Shown piece by piece: positions 46,714 through 56,406 of a stretch of DNA of 64,000 nt. Under the pieces are notes generated by a model. The model was not told the DNA's origin and ran no database searches. It saw only the letters and a list, made by a program, of their open reading frames with translations. How positions within the stretch are numbered: the stretch's first letter is position 1; every line of letters starts with the position of its first letter. Origin of the DNA: UBA4292 sp002395865 (GTDB taxonomy: Bacteria > Bacillota > Clostridia > Lachnospirales > Lachnospiraceae). The stretch lies in NCBI GenBank assembly GCA_946533395.1, contig CAMNBU010000004.1, positions 22,325-86,324 on the forward strand. The letters run 5' to 3'. A program made the translations under genes and the position numbers.

Positions 46714-49635
46714 TTAAAAAACTGCTGCCGCCTCCTCAAGTGAATGAACGTTCTTGTACTGCGCCCATGCGTCACCGACTGCGGTCGCATCCGCATTTAC
46801 CAGCGCATTCATAACATCCTTCGACATACTGCTCATGAAATTTTTAAATCTCGGATCGGCCAGTACACTCTCGGTCTTTGTGAGAAGCGCCTGCTTCTTT
46901 TCTTTGGAGGCGCAGCTCTGTGTCAGATCGACTTCGCCGTTGATCACCGAAATATCTGCGCAGGCAATGAGCCTCGCATAGTCGCGGTCACCGGCACTAC
47001 CGGCATTTATCTTCTCCCTCGCGCTGTTTATCACATCGTTGCAGGTCGTATCGGGTGTAAGAAAGCTCTCGGGTCCTATGAACTTCTCGTGTCCGGCACT
47101 GACGCCTCTGGAAGCGTTTATCTGTCTGCAGTACTCCGCGAATTCCGCCTCAGGCATGACAAGTGAAAGGAAGCTCATGCACTCATTGAATCTGGTCCTT
47201 CCGAACGCTCTTGTCCGGACTCTCGACTTGCCCTCGAGATAACCGAGCACTGTTTTGCAGGCTTTTCTGGTATCTCCCGCGCTGGGCGATTTCTTCTTCG
47301 AATAGTTTCTGATCGCCTTCTTCACCTTATCGAATGCATCACTGTTCTTGCGTCTTGAGATTATACCCAGACCTGTATATGAACCCGTCCCGGTCCGTTC
47401 CAGACGGTCTGCGATCCCGGCAGTCTTCATCTTTATCTCGGGCTTCTTCCACTCCGGTATCTCATAACGAGCCAGATCCTGATCATCAAGCTCGAAGGCC
47501 TTGGCATTCTCCGTATATTCCCTGAGGAACTCCTGCATGCAGTATTCCTGCTCATTATAGGTCCAATCCCTTGATTTTCTCGGATTCTCGAGCCAGGCTC
47601 TGGAGCCGTTCAGCGTCATCTTAAATGCTTCCGATTCCTTCATCTTGGGAACGAGGGCATAAACCTCTTCCTTGTCGGGATAGGGAGGATTGATATTATT
47701 ATCCAGCATCCTCTTCTGAAGCACCCATGCTGCAGCTACGTAGGCCAGATTGTTCTCGATAGCCTCGTCCGAGCTCTCAATTACCGCCAGCCTCATGTCC
47801 CCATATTCGTTTTCCCCGAGATTGTCATACTTTTCTTTTGCAATCTCCAGTGTTTTGACAAAAGCACTGCGGACGCTCTGTTTAAAGGCGATACCCAGCG
47901 ATTCCTCTTTAGCCTTTTCTTTTTCCCTCTTATACGCTTCAGCAAGATCTTCATGTATCTCGCGGAAGCGCTTTATATCAGCATCCCTTCCCAGTCCGAA
48001 CAGATCGTTTACCTTCTTCAGCTGCTCTATCAGTTCTTTCCGGGCCTTGTCGTTTAAGTCGGAGGTGATGACCTCAAAATTACACTTATCACCTTCCTTA
48101 TCCTTCTTTGTCAGCAGATCATAGAAGCCTTTGAGTCCCGCGATTTTCTCCTTCTTCTCTTCCGGAGTAATGTCGTCATTTGAAACAGCGCGAAGAAGCT
48201 TTCTGTATTCCTTTAACTCCTTTAGGGCATCCTCCGTGAAAATACGCTTCGAGATGGTATCGTATGCAGCCTCGAATGCTTTTATACCGTTACTATAGGC
48301 CTTCTTGACCAGCTTTGGATCTCCCAGCTGCACAGTATTCTTCGGATAATATGTGCTCTTGCTGCCGATCATCACCTTGCCGCCGGGTCCCCATCCGGTG
48401 ACCTTCTGACCGCCGAGGGCCTCGGAAAGTTCCTTCGAATCAAGCAGCATCATCTCATCGACAGCCTTGCCGTTCATCTGTCCATCTGCTGATTTACCGC
48501 TTTCGGAAAGACCCGAGACATCGTCGGGGATCGATATTTTTATAGAACCGTCATCACCCATTTTGACATAGTCGCCGTGCTTGTTGCTCATGAGTGGCTT
48601 CTGAGGATCAGCATAGTGTGCCTGCGGCAGATCACTTAACCAGGTGATCTCAATACCTGTAGGCATGACCTTTTCGCCTTTATGCTCATGCAGGTACAGA
48701 CCGTTATGTATAAGCTCGTCAAGCGACATCGTATTTGTTCGAGGAGAATTCTTTTCCGCACCGCGAGAATCCTCATAGCGGATCGTGTTTCCGTCCTCGC
48801 TGATACCGGTAATGGTCACATAATGGCCGTCCAATGCCACAGCTATCGGAGAGCGATGCACAACAAGTGCCTCAGAGATGGTATCCTGAAGCTGTCTCTT
48901 GACCTGATAATTGTAAGCTTCAGCGGCTGCATCAACCTGAAAATCTTCAAGTTGCTTATCATCTATAGAAAGCTGTTGTTCAGAAAAAGGTTCCAGCTTA
49001 AAAGTATTGACCGCAGTATTCGGCAGCACTCTCAGAGCCAGATCCGCGTTCTGATATATTGAATTGATATCGTCGGTATTCATAAGGATCATGCGCTCCT
49101 CGCTCGGCTTCAGGTCATCAGACAGATTCTCATCATAATCCGGGCGCCACTGACGTATCTCCTCCTGGGACAGGTCCACTCCCCTGCTCATTAACAGAGC
49201 GGAATACGATATGGACCAGCATCCGTTTGAGCTGGTCTGATAATCCGGGTACTTGACAGAAGACAAGCCGATGAAACCATCCTTTTCGTCCAGCTCGGGT
49301 TTCTTCGGCGCTACACCCAGAGCCGCCTTCTGCTTTGCATCGGCTCTGAGCTTTCTGAACTTTTTCTCAGTTCGTATGCGGGCTTTTATGTATCTTTTCG
49401 CCGGAGCATTCTCAGGCTTTTCAAGTTCATCCTTATTCTCTTCGGCGAACTTATTCAGAACATCGAGATTATTGTTTGAAAGGACCTCATCCGTCAGGAT
49501 ATCAAAACCCATTCCGGGCTTGGGGCGCTTAATCGTAACCTGCTTTTTTTCTCCGTTCGGCAAGGTGATCGTCTTGTCAACGTTGACGAAACCGGGTATT
49601 GTTGTTGGATTTTTCTTTTCGTAGAGTGTTGGCAT
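46714..49635 (-). CDS. Large protein with papain/C39-like cysteine-protease domain
   Basis: 973 residues, no signal peptide and no membrane helix. The protease-like domain lies at about 120-330: Q133-TSSNG-C139-WSIS, then H271 in ALDGHYVTITGI and D289 in RYEDSRG, the Gln-Cys-His-Asp order of papain- and C39-type enzymes. The remaining 640 residues are mostly charged helices without a motif I recognise (KELKEYRKLLRAVSN, LNDKARKELIEQLKKVNDL). TTAGGAGG precedes the ATG. It stands alone between AT-rich gaps. It could be an exported virulence-type or toxin protein, or a housekeeping regulator; function is not assigned. Confidence 0.75.
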   Translation of the reverse strand: MPTLYEKKNPTTIPGFVNVDKTITLPNGEKKQVTIKRPKPGMGFDILTDEVLSNNNLDVLNKFAEENKDELEKPENAPAKRYIKARIRTEKKFRKLRADAKQKAALGVAPKKPELDEKDGFIGLSSVKYPDYQTSSNGCWSISYSALLMSRGVDLSQEEIRQWRPDYDENLSDDLKPSEERMILMNTDDINSIYQNADLALRVLPNTAVNTFKLEPFSEQQLSIDDKQLEDFQVDAAAEAYNYQVKRQLQDTISEALVVHRSPIAVALDGHYVTITGISEDGNTIRYEDSRGAEKNSPRTNTMSLDELIHNGLYLHEHKGEKVMPTGIEITWLSDLPQAHYADPQKPLMSNKHGDYVKMGDDGSIKISIPDDVSGLSESGKSADGQMNGKAVDEMMLLDSKELSEALGGQKVTGWGPGGKVMIGSKSTYYPKNTVQLGDPKLVKKAYSNGIKAFEAAYDTISKRIFTEDALKELKEYRKLLRAVSNDDITPEEKKEKIAGLKGFYDLLTKKDKEGDKCNFEVITSDLNDKARKELIEQLKKVNDLFGLGRDADIKRFREIHEDLAEAYKREKEKAKEESLGIAFKQSVRSAFVKTLEIAKEKYDNLGENEYGDMRLAVIESSDEAIENNLAYVAAAWVLQKRMLDNNINPPYPDKEEVYALVPKMKESEAFKMTLNGSRAWLENPRKSRDWTYNEQEYCMQEFLREYTENAKAFELDDQDLARYEIPEWKKPEIKMKTAGIADRLERTGTGSYTGLGIISRRKNSDAFDKVKKAIRNYSKKKSPSAGDTRKACKTVLGYLEGKSRVRTRAFGRTRFNECMSFLSLVMPEAEFAEYCRQINASRGVSAGHEKFIGPESFLTPDTTCNDVINSAREKINAGSAGDRDYARLIACADISVINGEVDLTQSCASKEKKQALLTKTESVLADPRFKNFMSSMSKDVMNALVNADATAVGDAWAQYKNVHSLEEAAAVF

Positions 49636-49752
49636 ATATTACCTCCTAAGATCATTTACATAAGTATCAGATCACTTGCCACGATTTTAATATATCCTGT
49701 CCAGCAGATGTCCAGCAAACATAATAAAAAAACATAAATTCAGCTTTTTCCG

Positions 49753-49786
49753 AAAAAAAACGGACCGCAAAAGCTGCGATCCGTTC
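49753..49786 (-). terminator. Terminator after aspartate kinase gene
   Basis: Minus strand AACGGATCGCAG, short loop, TGCGGTCCGTT, then a run of eight T (49760-49753). Confidence 0.9.
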
Positions 49787-49794
49787 AATATCTT

Positions 49795-51114
49795 TTATAC
49801 CCTTGTAACTACGAAAATATCGTATATGGCTCTGATGGCAAGCTCGAAATCCTTGTTCTCCACACCGATGATTATGTTCTGCTCGGAGGAGCCCTGATCG
49901 ATCATCCTTACGTTAATTCGCGCGTGCGCGAGAGCCGAGAAGATACGTCCCGCAGTACCGCGGTTGTCCTTCATGCCGCGTCCAACGACTGCGATGAGCG
50001 CAAGGTCTGTAACGAGGTTCACTGTGTCGGGCTTGGCCAGACGATGGATGGCCGCGAGCACTCTCTGCTCCTTCTCCTCGAACTCACTCTGATGAACGAC
50101 TATGGTCATGGTGTCGATGCCTGAGGGCATGTGCTCGAAGGAGATGTTGTTGTCCTCGAATGCCTGCAGCACCTTTCTGCCGAAGCCTATCTCGGAGTTC
50201 ATCATATCCTTCTCGATGAACACTCCGACGAAGCCCTTCTTGCCGGCGATACCGGTGATGGTGTAATCCGACTTCGCGCAGGTGCTCTCGACGATCATCG
50301 TACCCGGATCCTCGGGAGCATTCGTGTTTCTTATATTGATCGGGATGCCCTCGCGTCTTACAGGGAAGATGGCATCCTCATGTAGCACAGACGCGCCCAT
50401 GTACGCAAGCTCGCGAAGTTCCTTATATGTGATCATATTGATGACCTTCGGCCTGTCGATGATCCTCGGGTCCGCTACCAGGAAGCCGCTCACATCGGTC
50501 CAGTTCTCGTAGATGTCCGCGTGGATGGCCTTGGCCACTATGGAGCCGGTCACATCCGAGCCGCCTCTGGAGAAGGTCTTCACCTTTGTGTTGAGCTGCG
50601 AACCGTAGAAGCCCGGTACCACCGCCCTCTCGACACCCGCAAGTCTCTTTGAGAGCACATCGTTTGTCTCATCGGGCAGAAAATTGCCGTCATTGTCGAA
50701 GAAGATGACATCCGCTGCATCTATGAATTCATATCCGAGGTACGCAGCAGCCACCTTTCCGTTTAAATACTCGCCGCGTGAAGCCGCGTAGTCGGTGCCG
50801 GCCTTCTGATCGAACTGCGCGGCTATGATCTCGAAATCCTCCGAGAGGTCGAGCTTTATATTAAGCCCCTCCACGATCTCGTCATAGCGCTTCTTTATGT
50901 CATCGAGAGCCTTCCTGAAGTCTCCCCCGTTTACACACAGGTCGTACGCGTGATAGAGCATATCTGTGACCTTCGTGTCGCTGTTGTATCTCTTGCCCGG
51001 AGCGGATACTACAACATATCTCCTCGCAGGGTCTGCATTTATTATCTGTCCTACCTTCTCAAACTGTGCGGCGCTCGCGCATGAGCTTCCGCCGAACTTA
51101 ACTACCTTCTTCAT
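49795..51114 (-). CDS. lysC: Aspartate kinase
   Basis: 439 residues from the ATG at 51114 (AAAGGG 9 bases upstream). The N-terminal kinase domain has VVKFGGSSCASAAQFEKV, then SRGEYLNGKVAAAYL and FSRGGSDVTGSIVA; two C-terminal ACT domains follow (about 300-439; ITGIAGKKGFVGVFIEKDMMNSEIGF and LIAVVGRGMKDNRGTAGRIFSALA). First step of lysine, threonine and methionine synthesis; the ACT domains bind feedback inhibitors. It lies 26 bases after a PAP2-type gene. The leader shows no lysine riboswitch. Confidence 0.94.
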   Translation of the reverse strand: MKKVVKFGGSSCASAAQFEKVGQIINADPARRYVVVSAPGKRYNSDTKVTDMLYHAYDLCVNGGDFRKALDDIKKRYDEIVEGLNIKLDLSEDFEIIAAQFDQKAGTDYAASRGEYLNGKVAAAYLGYEFIDAADVIFFDNDGNFLPDETNDVLSKRLAGVERAVVPGFYGSQLNTKVKTFSRGGSDVTGSIVAKAIHADIYENWTDVSGFLVADPRIIDRPKVINMITYKELRELAYMGASVLHEDAIFPVRREGIPINIRNTNAPEDPGTMIVESTCAKSDYTITGIAGKKGFVGVFIEKDMMNSEIGFGRKVLQAFEDNNISFEHMPSGIDTMTIVVHQSEFEEKEQRVLAAIHRLAKPDTVNLVTDLALIAVVGRGMKDNRGTAGRIFSALAHARINVRMIDQGSSEQNIIIGVENKDFELAIRAIYDIFVVTRV

Positions 51115-51140
51115 TTTATGATACCCTTTCTGCAAGATCT

Positions 51141-51614
51141 TTAGATTACCCCGAACACGCCGTAGCCCATTATCAGGCCGACGACAAGGCCCACGATAAA
51201 CCCGGCGGCCACCTGAAGCGGTGTGTGCCCTATGAACTCCTTAAGCTTCTCCTCGCTCCACTTTCCGTCGACCTGCATCGCGGAAAATGTCTCCATAATG
51301 TTGTTCAATACCACCGACTGCTTACCGGTCTCCCGCCTGACCCCGTGCGCGTCATGCATCACTATGATCGCGAGCATGGCTGATATCGCAAACTCAAAGG
51401 AGTTAAGTGTATAGGTTATGGCCGCCATGGTAGCCATGGAAGTCACTGTAGCCGAATGAGCGCTTGGCATTCCTCCGTCGCCGAACAGTCTCTCAAGCCT
51501 GAAGGCCTTGTCGATCGCGCCGTGGATGAGGAACTTCACCACCTGGGCAGTCATCCAGGCGATGATGCCGCTCATCAGCACCCTGTTAGTCACTATTTCT
51601 TCAAAAAAATTCAT
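51141..51614 (-). CDS. Divergent PAP2 family membrane protein (DUF212)
   Basis: 157 residues with four or five membrane helices. Family motifs: RLFGDGGMPSAHSATVTSMATM and MHDAHGVRRETGKQSVVLN, and the GHTPLQVAAGFIVG box. The PSAHS and GHT-x-x-Q-x-x-x-G boxes correspond to the PAP2 phosphatase active site, so a lipid phosphatase role is possible, perhaps toward undecaprenyl pyrophosphate or another lipid. Same strand as lysC and probably co-transcribed, but with no obvious functional link. Confidence 0.88.
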   Translation of the reverse strand: MNFFEEIVTNRVLMSGIIAWMTAQVVKFLIHGAIDKAFRLERLFGDGGMPSAHSATVTSMATMAAITYTLNSFEFAISAMLAIIVMHDAHGVRRETGKQSVVLNNIMETFSAMQVDGKWSEEKLKEFIGHTPLQVAAGFIVGLVVGLIMGYGVFGVI

Positions 51615-51745
51615 ATTTTGTACTTTCCCTGTATGAGGCCGAACAGGCCCGAATAAACACGGATAGTAGTCTATTACAATTCTTCAAAAAAAACAAGTGC
51701 ATTTTTTACCAAAAAAGCGTCCAAAAAGCCGCCGAAAAACAATGA

Positions 51746-51774
51746 TTGAAAAGACTTTGCATTTTTGGTATTAT
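51746..51774 (+). promoter_or_regulatory. Promoter for the PHP phosphatase gene
   Basis: TTGAAA (51746-51751), 17 bases, TATTAT (51769-51774), about 42 bases before the ATG. Confidence 0.8.
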
Positions 51775-51815
51775 CTAAGCAGCATCCGGAAGGAGTGAAA
51801 GAAGAATTGAATATC

Positions 51816-52619
51816 ATGAAGAAACTGACCGATAATCACGTACATTCCCGCTTCTCAGCCGATTCTGAAGCGGCGCCCGAGGAGATAATAGCCGCAGCAA
51901 AGGCAAAAGGCCTTGGCGGTATCACATTTACGGACCACTGCGACCCTGACTTTCCTAAGGAGGGCGGCTCATTCGATCTGGACTTCGAGGCATATACGAA
52001 GTACATGTCCGAGCTGAGGCTTCTTTACCGTGACGATATCGATATACGCTGCGGCATCGAGCTTGGTCTTCGCGTCGACCAGAAGGAGCTGCTTGAGGAC
52101 ATCGCCGCGCGGCCGTGGGACTTCGTCATCGGCTCCATACATGTCGTGGACGGCTACGACCCGTACTACGAGCGGTACTGGAAGGACAAAGGCGAGCGCG
52201 AAGGGCTCAGAAGGTATTTCGAGACCGCTCTCGAGTGTGTTATGAAATATGACTGCTTCGACAGCTTCGGCCATCTCGACTACATATTCAGATATGTGCG
52301 CGGCGGCTGCCTCTACACCTGGGAGGATTATAAGGAGCTCATCGACGGGATACTCGTCACTCTTATCAAGAAGAATAAGTGCCTCGAGGTCAATACCGCA
52401 GGTCTCGCCTACGGTCTGGGCTACGCGCACCCCTGCCCCGGTATTCTGAAGAGATACCGCGAGCTGGGCGGAACGCTCATAACACTGGGTTCGGACGCAC
52501 ACAAGCCCGCGAACGTGGGCTTTGGCTTCGATGAGACCGCAGCGCTTCTTCGCGAGCTTGGGTTTGATTCATATATGAGATTTTTCGGCCGCTTAGGGCA
52601 GTCACAGCTCCTCGGCTAA
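51816..52619 (+). CDS. PHP-domain phosphatase (histidinol-phosphatase HisK-like)
   Basis: 267 residues. PHP metal-site motifs: DNHVHSRFSADSE, FTDHCDPD, GIELGLR, IGSIHVVDGYDPYYERYW, FDSFGHLDYIFRY, LEVNTAG and TLGSDAHKP. This matches the HisJ/HisK histidinol-phosphate phosphatases of Firmicutes. No other his gene is nearby, so another phosphoester substrate is possible. The ATG at 51816 fits the family N-terminus; a TTG at 51807 is better spaced from AGGAG. Its 3' end overlaps convergent fprA by 18 bases. Confidence 0.88.
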   Translation: MKKLTDNHVHSRFSADSEAAPEEIIAAAKAKGLGGITFTDHCDPDFPKEGGSFDLDFEAYTKYMSELRLLYRDDIDIRCGIELGLRVDQKELLEDIAARPWDFVIGSIHVVDGYDPYYERYWKDKGEREGLRRYFETALECVMKYDCFDSFGHLDYIFRYVRGGCLYTWEDYKELIDGILVTLIKKNKCLEVNTAGLAYGLGYAHPCPGILKRYRELGGTLITLGSDAHKPANVGFGFDETAALLRELGFDSYMRFFGRLGQSQLLG

Positions 52620-53762
52620 TGCCTTAAGCGCCTCTATGTCCGCGCTCTTTAACGCGGACTTTATCGTTACGGGCTTCTCCACGAATGTGCAGTCCTTAAA
52701 GCCCTCCACCGAGGCTCTCATGAGCTTGGCCGCCATGGGAGCCCAGGAGCCGTTCTCCACGAAAGCGATCCTTCTCTTCTGATATGCCTTCACGGCCAGA
52801 AGGTTTATGAACTGTCTCATGGGAGGGAATATGTCCGCGTCGTACGTGGACGCGCACAGGACGAGCTTCGGATACCTGAAAGCATCCTCCACCGCCTCGT
52901 GGATGTCGTCATTGGCCAGATCCTGAAGGCCTACCTTAACTCCCTTTTCCTCAAATATCTTCGCCAGAGCCTCGGCAGCCTGCTTCGTGCCTGTACCGTG
53001 GATGGACGCGTAAGCTATGGTCACACCATCATCCTCGGGCTCATACTTCGACCAAATATCATACTTTTTGATGTAGAAATCGAGTGGCTCGTTCTCCGGC
53101 AGGATCGGTCCGTGAAGTGAGCAGATATGCTCTATATCGAAAGCCGCTGCCTTCTTTAGCACCGCTGCCACCTGGGTACCGTACTTTCCTACGATATTGA
53201 AATAATACCTTCTCGCCTCGCAGGCCCAGTCATCCGCCTCCGCGCCCTTCACACCGAATTTACCGAAGCCATCGGCGGAAAAGAGCACCTTGTCCTTCGC
53301 GTCATAAGTCATCATGACCTCAGGCCAGTGCACCATGGGAGCGGCGATGAACTTAAGCTGCCTGCCTCCCAGATCCAGTGTATCGCCCTCCTTGATAAGC
53401 CGCAGGCGCGAGCTGTAGTCTTTGTCAAAGAACTGCCCGAGCATCTTAGCTCCACCCGCGCTTATGCACACGTTCGCCTCAGGGAACTTCTCAAATACAG
53501 CCTCGAGCGCGCCTGAATGGTCGGGCTCCATGTGCTGGACCACTATATAGTCGATGCTTCTTCCTGAAAGCGCCTCATCCATATTCCCGAGCCACTTATC
53601 CTTCACATCCGCATCCACACCGTCCATAAGGCATACCTTCTCGTCCATGATCAGGTATGAGTTGTACGCCATGCCGTCGGGCAGATGGTACTGGTTCTCA
53701 AAAAGAGTGATATTTCCGTCATCTACACCGATATTGATTATCTTATCAGTTATATGATCCAT
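52602..53762 (-). CDS. fprA: FprA-family A-type flavoprotein
   Basis: 386 residues. The N-terminal metallo-beta-lactamase-like diiron domain has QHMEPDHSG (H-x-E-x-D-H) and MVHWPEVMM, and the C-terminal flavodoxin domain begins IAYASIHGTGTKQAAEALA. These enzymes reduce O2 to water (or NO to N2O) and protect strict anaerobes from oxygen. It needs rubredoxin or F420H2-type donors; none is encoded nearby. It lies 18 bases after the membrane protein gene and overlaps the PHP phosphatase gene tail to tail. Confidence 0.94.
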   Translation of the reverse strand: MDHITDKIINIGVDDGNITLFENQYHLPDGMAYNSYLIMDEKVCLMDGVDADVKDKWLGNMDEALSGRSIDYIVVQHMEPDHSGALEAVFEKFPEANVCISAGGAKMLGQFFDKDYSSRLRLIKEGDTLDLGGRQLKFIAAPMVHWPEVMMTYDAKDKVLFSADGFGKFGVKGAEADDWACEARRYYFNIVGKYGTQVAAVLKKAAAFDIEHICSLHGPILPENEPLDFYIKKYDIWSKYEPEDDGVTIAYASIHGTGTKQAAEALAKIFEEKGVKVGLQDLANDDIHEAVEDAFRYPKLVLCASTYDADIFPPMRQFINLLAVKAYQKRRIAFVENGSWAPMAAKLMRASVEGFKDCTFVEKPVTIKSALKSADIEALKALAEEL

Positions 53763-53780
53763 GCTCTACACCATTCCTTT

Positions 53781-55394
53781 CTATTTTTTGTCATTAAACG
53801 GCAGGTTCTTATCAAATACATAGATATAGAACCCGCCTTGTTCGTAGATCTCCTGAGCCTTCAGGACTGTCTGCGCCCAATTTGATGCCATGACCTTACT
53901 GTTCTCTGACTTGGACAGCATCAGGAAATAGTTCTCCTGCCCCGGTACATCTTCAAACCAGGCGTATTCGTTCTGGTAGTAATACGGCTCCACGCCCTTT
54001 TCATCCGCATTTACGGACACGACGTGAGTTTGTCCGTTGGAGAACACCGTCACCACAGCCGAATGCCAGAACGTCGCGTAACCCTTCGTAAGCCCCTTCT
54101 CGGTCAGAAACTGTGCCAGCTTGTAGTTTTCGTTCTTTTTCAGGTCGTCGGCCTTCAGCGAATACACGCAGGTGGAACCGATTATCGAAAATGTAAGGAC
54201 CACCAGCCCCGCGGGGACAGCAAGCCTCGGCAGATTCTTCAGCCTCTCGACTATGTACATGAAACAGGTGATAAGCGCTGTTGAGTAGACAGGTATCAGT
54301 CTCCAGTTCGCTGCTGAGAGCTTGCCGAAGATGTACCCGAATATAACGAAGGCGCTCATGGCAAAATGCGCCACGCTCATGTACTTCAGATTATCGCTCT
54401 CGAGCTTTTTATACCTGATGAGCAGCACGAGCGGCATGATAAGAAGCATTATCGCAAAAGCGAGCTTTATCATGATAAGTATCGAGACGCCGCTTATCAG
54501 GTCCTCGGTGCCCTTGACCTCTATTCCCAGCAGTGAAAACCACTGGTTCGGGAACTTCAGAAGATTGTCCGTCCACTCCTTCATGTCTGAGTATCTCGAG
54601 TAGGCCGTCTGGTATCCCGCGCTCACACCGTGGCTGACCACAATTAGGGCAATTATACCGAATACAGTCGCAAGAGACACAGCGCCCATGCAGATATACT
54701 CCGGAGCGTTCTTCTTCGTCACGAAGCTCCTTCCATCCAGATATATTCCGCCGATGAGTGCGGCCATCACGGGAAAAACGGAGAGCAGAATGATCTGCAT
54801 GCCGTTTGCCGCCGCGAAAAATGTCGCAAGCACCCCGAGTCCCACAGGTACCCATGTGAGGGGCTTTTTATATCCCCCGGTCTTTTTTAAGGCTCTTATG
54901 GCATGATTTATTGCAGCGGCGATCAAAAGGAAGAATATTATGCCCAGCGAATAATACAGTATGTGCTGCCACCATATCTCGCGAAGCTTCTTGCTCGCGC
55001 ACATCGACAGAAGAAATACCGCCGTTCCGGCGAACGCCACATGCAGCCGGTAGCCGAAGCTCCTGAAGAAAAATACCATCGCTATCGTGAACAGGCACAG
55101 AAAGAGGCACATGGCCATGATCTGCGCACTCATCGACAGCCCGTATGCCCTTACAAAGGGCTCAAAGAGCAGATTGCCGCCGAAGGGAAGCAGCGCAGCG
55201 TACTTATAATCCGAGCTCACTATCTGCCCCGCGTCGATGCCCGCCTTCGCCCACAGCATGGTGTCCGCGCAGTCGGAGTGGTAGTCCGCCCACCCGAGGC
55301 TTATGATGAACCTCAGGACCGTAAACACCGCAAATGCCAGAAACAGCGCGCTCGCCGTCGTCACGGCGATATGCATTATGCGTTTTTTATCCAT
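53781..55394 (-). CDS. Polytopic membrane protein, GT-C-like, function unknown
   Basis: 537 residues from the ATG at 55394, which follows the asnA stop as TAA-T-ATG. Ten or more membrane helices, with a large outer loop after helix 1 (GWADYHSDCADTMLWAKAGIDAGQIVS) and a soluble end (EYAWFEDVPGQENYFLMLSKSENSK). The early DYHSD resembles the D-x-D/E-type loop of membrane glycosyltransferases (GT-C), so transfer of a sugar from a lipid carrier is possible, but I cannot place the family. Co-transcribed with asnA and fprA by spacing. Confidence 0.7.
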   Translation of the reverse strand: MDKKRIMHIAVTTASALFLAFAVFTVLRFIISLGWADYHSDCADTMLWAKAGIDAGQIVSSDYKYAALLPFGGNLLFEPFVRAYGLSMSAQIMAMCLFLCLFTIAMVFFFRSFGYRLHVAFAGTAVFLLSMCASKKLREIWWQHILYYSLGIIFFLLIAAAINHAIRALKKTGGYKKPLTWVPVGLGVLATFFAAANGMQIILLSVFPVMAALIGGIYLDGRSFVTKKNAPEYICMGAVSLATVFGIIALIVVSHGVSAGYQTAYSRYSDMKEWTDNLLKFPNQWFSLLGIEVKGTEDLISGVSILIMIKLAFAIMLLIMPLVLLIRYKKLESDNLKYMSVAHFAMSAFVIFGYIFGKLSAANWRLIPVYSTALITCFMYIVERLKNLPRLAVPAGLVVLTFSIIGSTCVYSLKADDLKKNENYKLAQFLTEKGLTKGYATFWHSAVVTVFSNGQTHVVSVNADEKGVEPYYYQNEYAWFEDVPGQENYFLMLSKSENSKVMASNWAQTVLKAQEIYEQGGFYIYVFDKNLPFNDKK

Positions 55395-55395
55395 A

Positions 55396-56406
55396 TTACA
55401 AAAGCTCCACACCTCTATTTCTGCAAAGCTCCACGGTCTCATCGGGCCACAGCGAAGACTGGACCTCACCTATGTGAGCTTTTCTGAGGAAGAACATACA
55501 TATACGTGACTGACCGATACCGCCGCCGATGGTGTATGGCAGCTCGCAGTTAAGTATCGCCTTCTGGAAGGGCAGCTCGGCTCTCTCGGGGCAGCCCGCC
55601 TTCTCAAGCTGGCTTGCAAGAGAGTTCTCGTCGACTCTTATACCCATGCTCGAAAGCTCAAGGGCAATGTCAAGCACAGGATAGTACACCAGTATATCCG
55701 CGTTCAGAGCCCAGTCGTCGTAGTCCGGAGCTCTTCCGTCGTGGGGCTTTCCGTCGCCTAACTTATCGCCTATCTGCATAAGACATACAGCGCCCTTCTC
55801 CTTCGCGATCAGGTACTCCCTCTCCTTTCTGGTCTTGTCGGGATAGAGAGCCTCCAGCTCGGATGTGGTTATGAAAAATATATCGTGCGGGAGGATCTCC
55901 TCGATATAATCATACTGTATGGACATATACTTCTCTGTCTTACGAAGAGCGGTATACACATTTCTTACGACTGACTTGAGGGTATCCAGATTCCTCTCCT
56001 CCTTAGAGATGATCTTCTCCCAGTCCCACTGATCCACGAAAACGGAGTGGATATTGTCGGTCTCCTCATCGCGCCTGATGGCGTTCATATCGGTATAGAT
56101 GCCCTCGCCGTAGTCGAAGCCGTACTTTTTGAGAGCGTATCTCTTCCACTTCGCAAGCGACTGAACGACCTCCGCGATCCTTCCTCCCCTGTCGGGGATA
56201 TCGAACCCTACGGGTCTCTCGACACCGTTCAGATTATCGTTGAGACCCGATGCGGGATCCACGAAAAGCGGAGCCGAAACTCTGGCCAGATTCAGTCTCT
56301 GTGAGAGCTGAAGCTGAAAATAATCCTTCACTGTCTTGATGGCGATCTGCGTATCGTGCAGATCGAGTCCTGATCTGTACCCCTCCGGTATCACTGATCT
56401 ACTCAT
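55396..56406 (-). CDS. asnA: Aspartate-ammonia ligase (asparagine synthetase A)
   Basis: 336 residues, full length. Family sequence: HDTQIAIKTVKDYFQLQLSQRLNLARVSAPLFV, GLNDNLNGVERPVGFDI, SLAKWKRYALKKYGF, DMNAIRRDE, SVFVDQWDWEK, and at the end LPYTIGGGIGQSRICMFFL. A class II tRNA-synthetase-like enzyme that makes asparagine from aspartate and ammonia with ATP. AGGAGG lies before the ATG, which overlaps the preceding small gene by 8 bases. No T-box is present in the 5' region, which is coding. Confidence 0.97.
   Translation of the reverse strand: MSRSVIPEGYRSGLDLHDTQIAIKTVKDYFQLQLSQRLNLARVSAPLFVDPASGLNDNLNGVERPVGFDIPDRGGRIAEVVQSLAKWKRYALKKYGFDYGEGIYTDMNAIRRDEETDNIHSVFVDQWDWEKIISKEERNLDTLKSVVRNVYTALRKTEKYMSIQYDYIEEILPHDIFFITTSELEALYPDKTRKEREYLIAKEKGAVCLMQIGDKLGDGKPHDGRAPDYDDWALNADILVYYPVLDIALELSSMGIRVDENSLASQLEKAGCPERAELPFQKAILNCELPYTIGGGIGQSRICMFFLRKAHIGEVQSSLWPDETVELCRNRGVELL

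Noticed and set aside
51615..51764. A lysine riboswitch upstream of the lysC run.
   Set aside because: Only about 150 bases, without the multi-helix junction or terminator expected; lysC is preceded by the PAP2-type gene.
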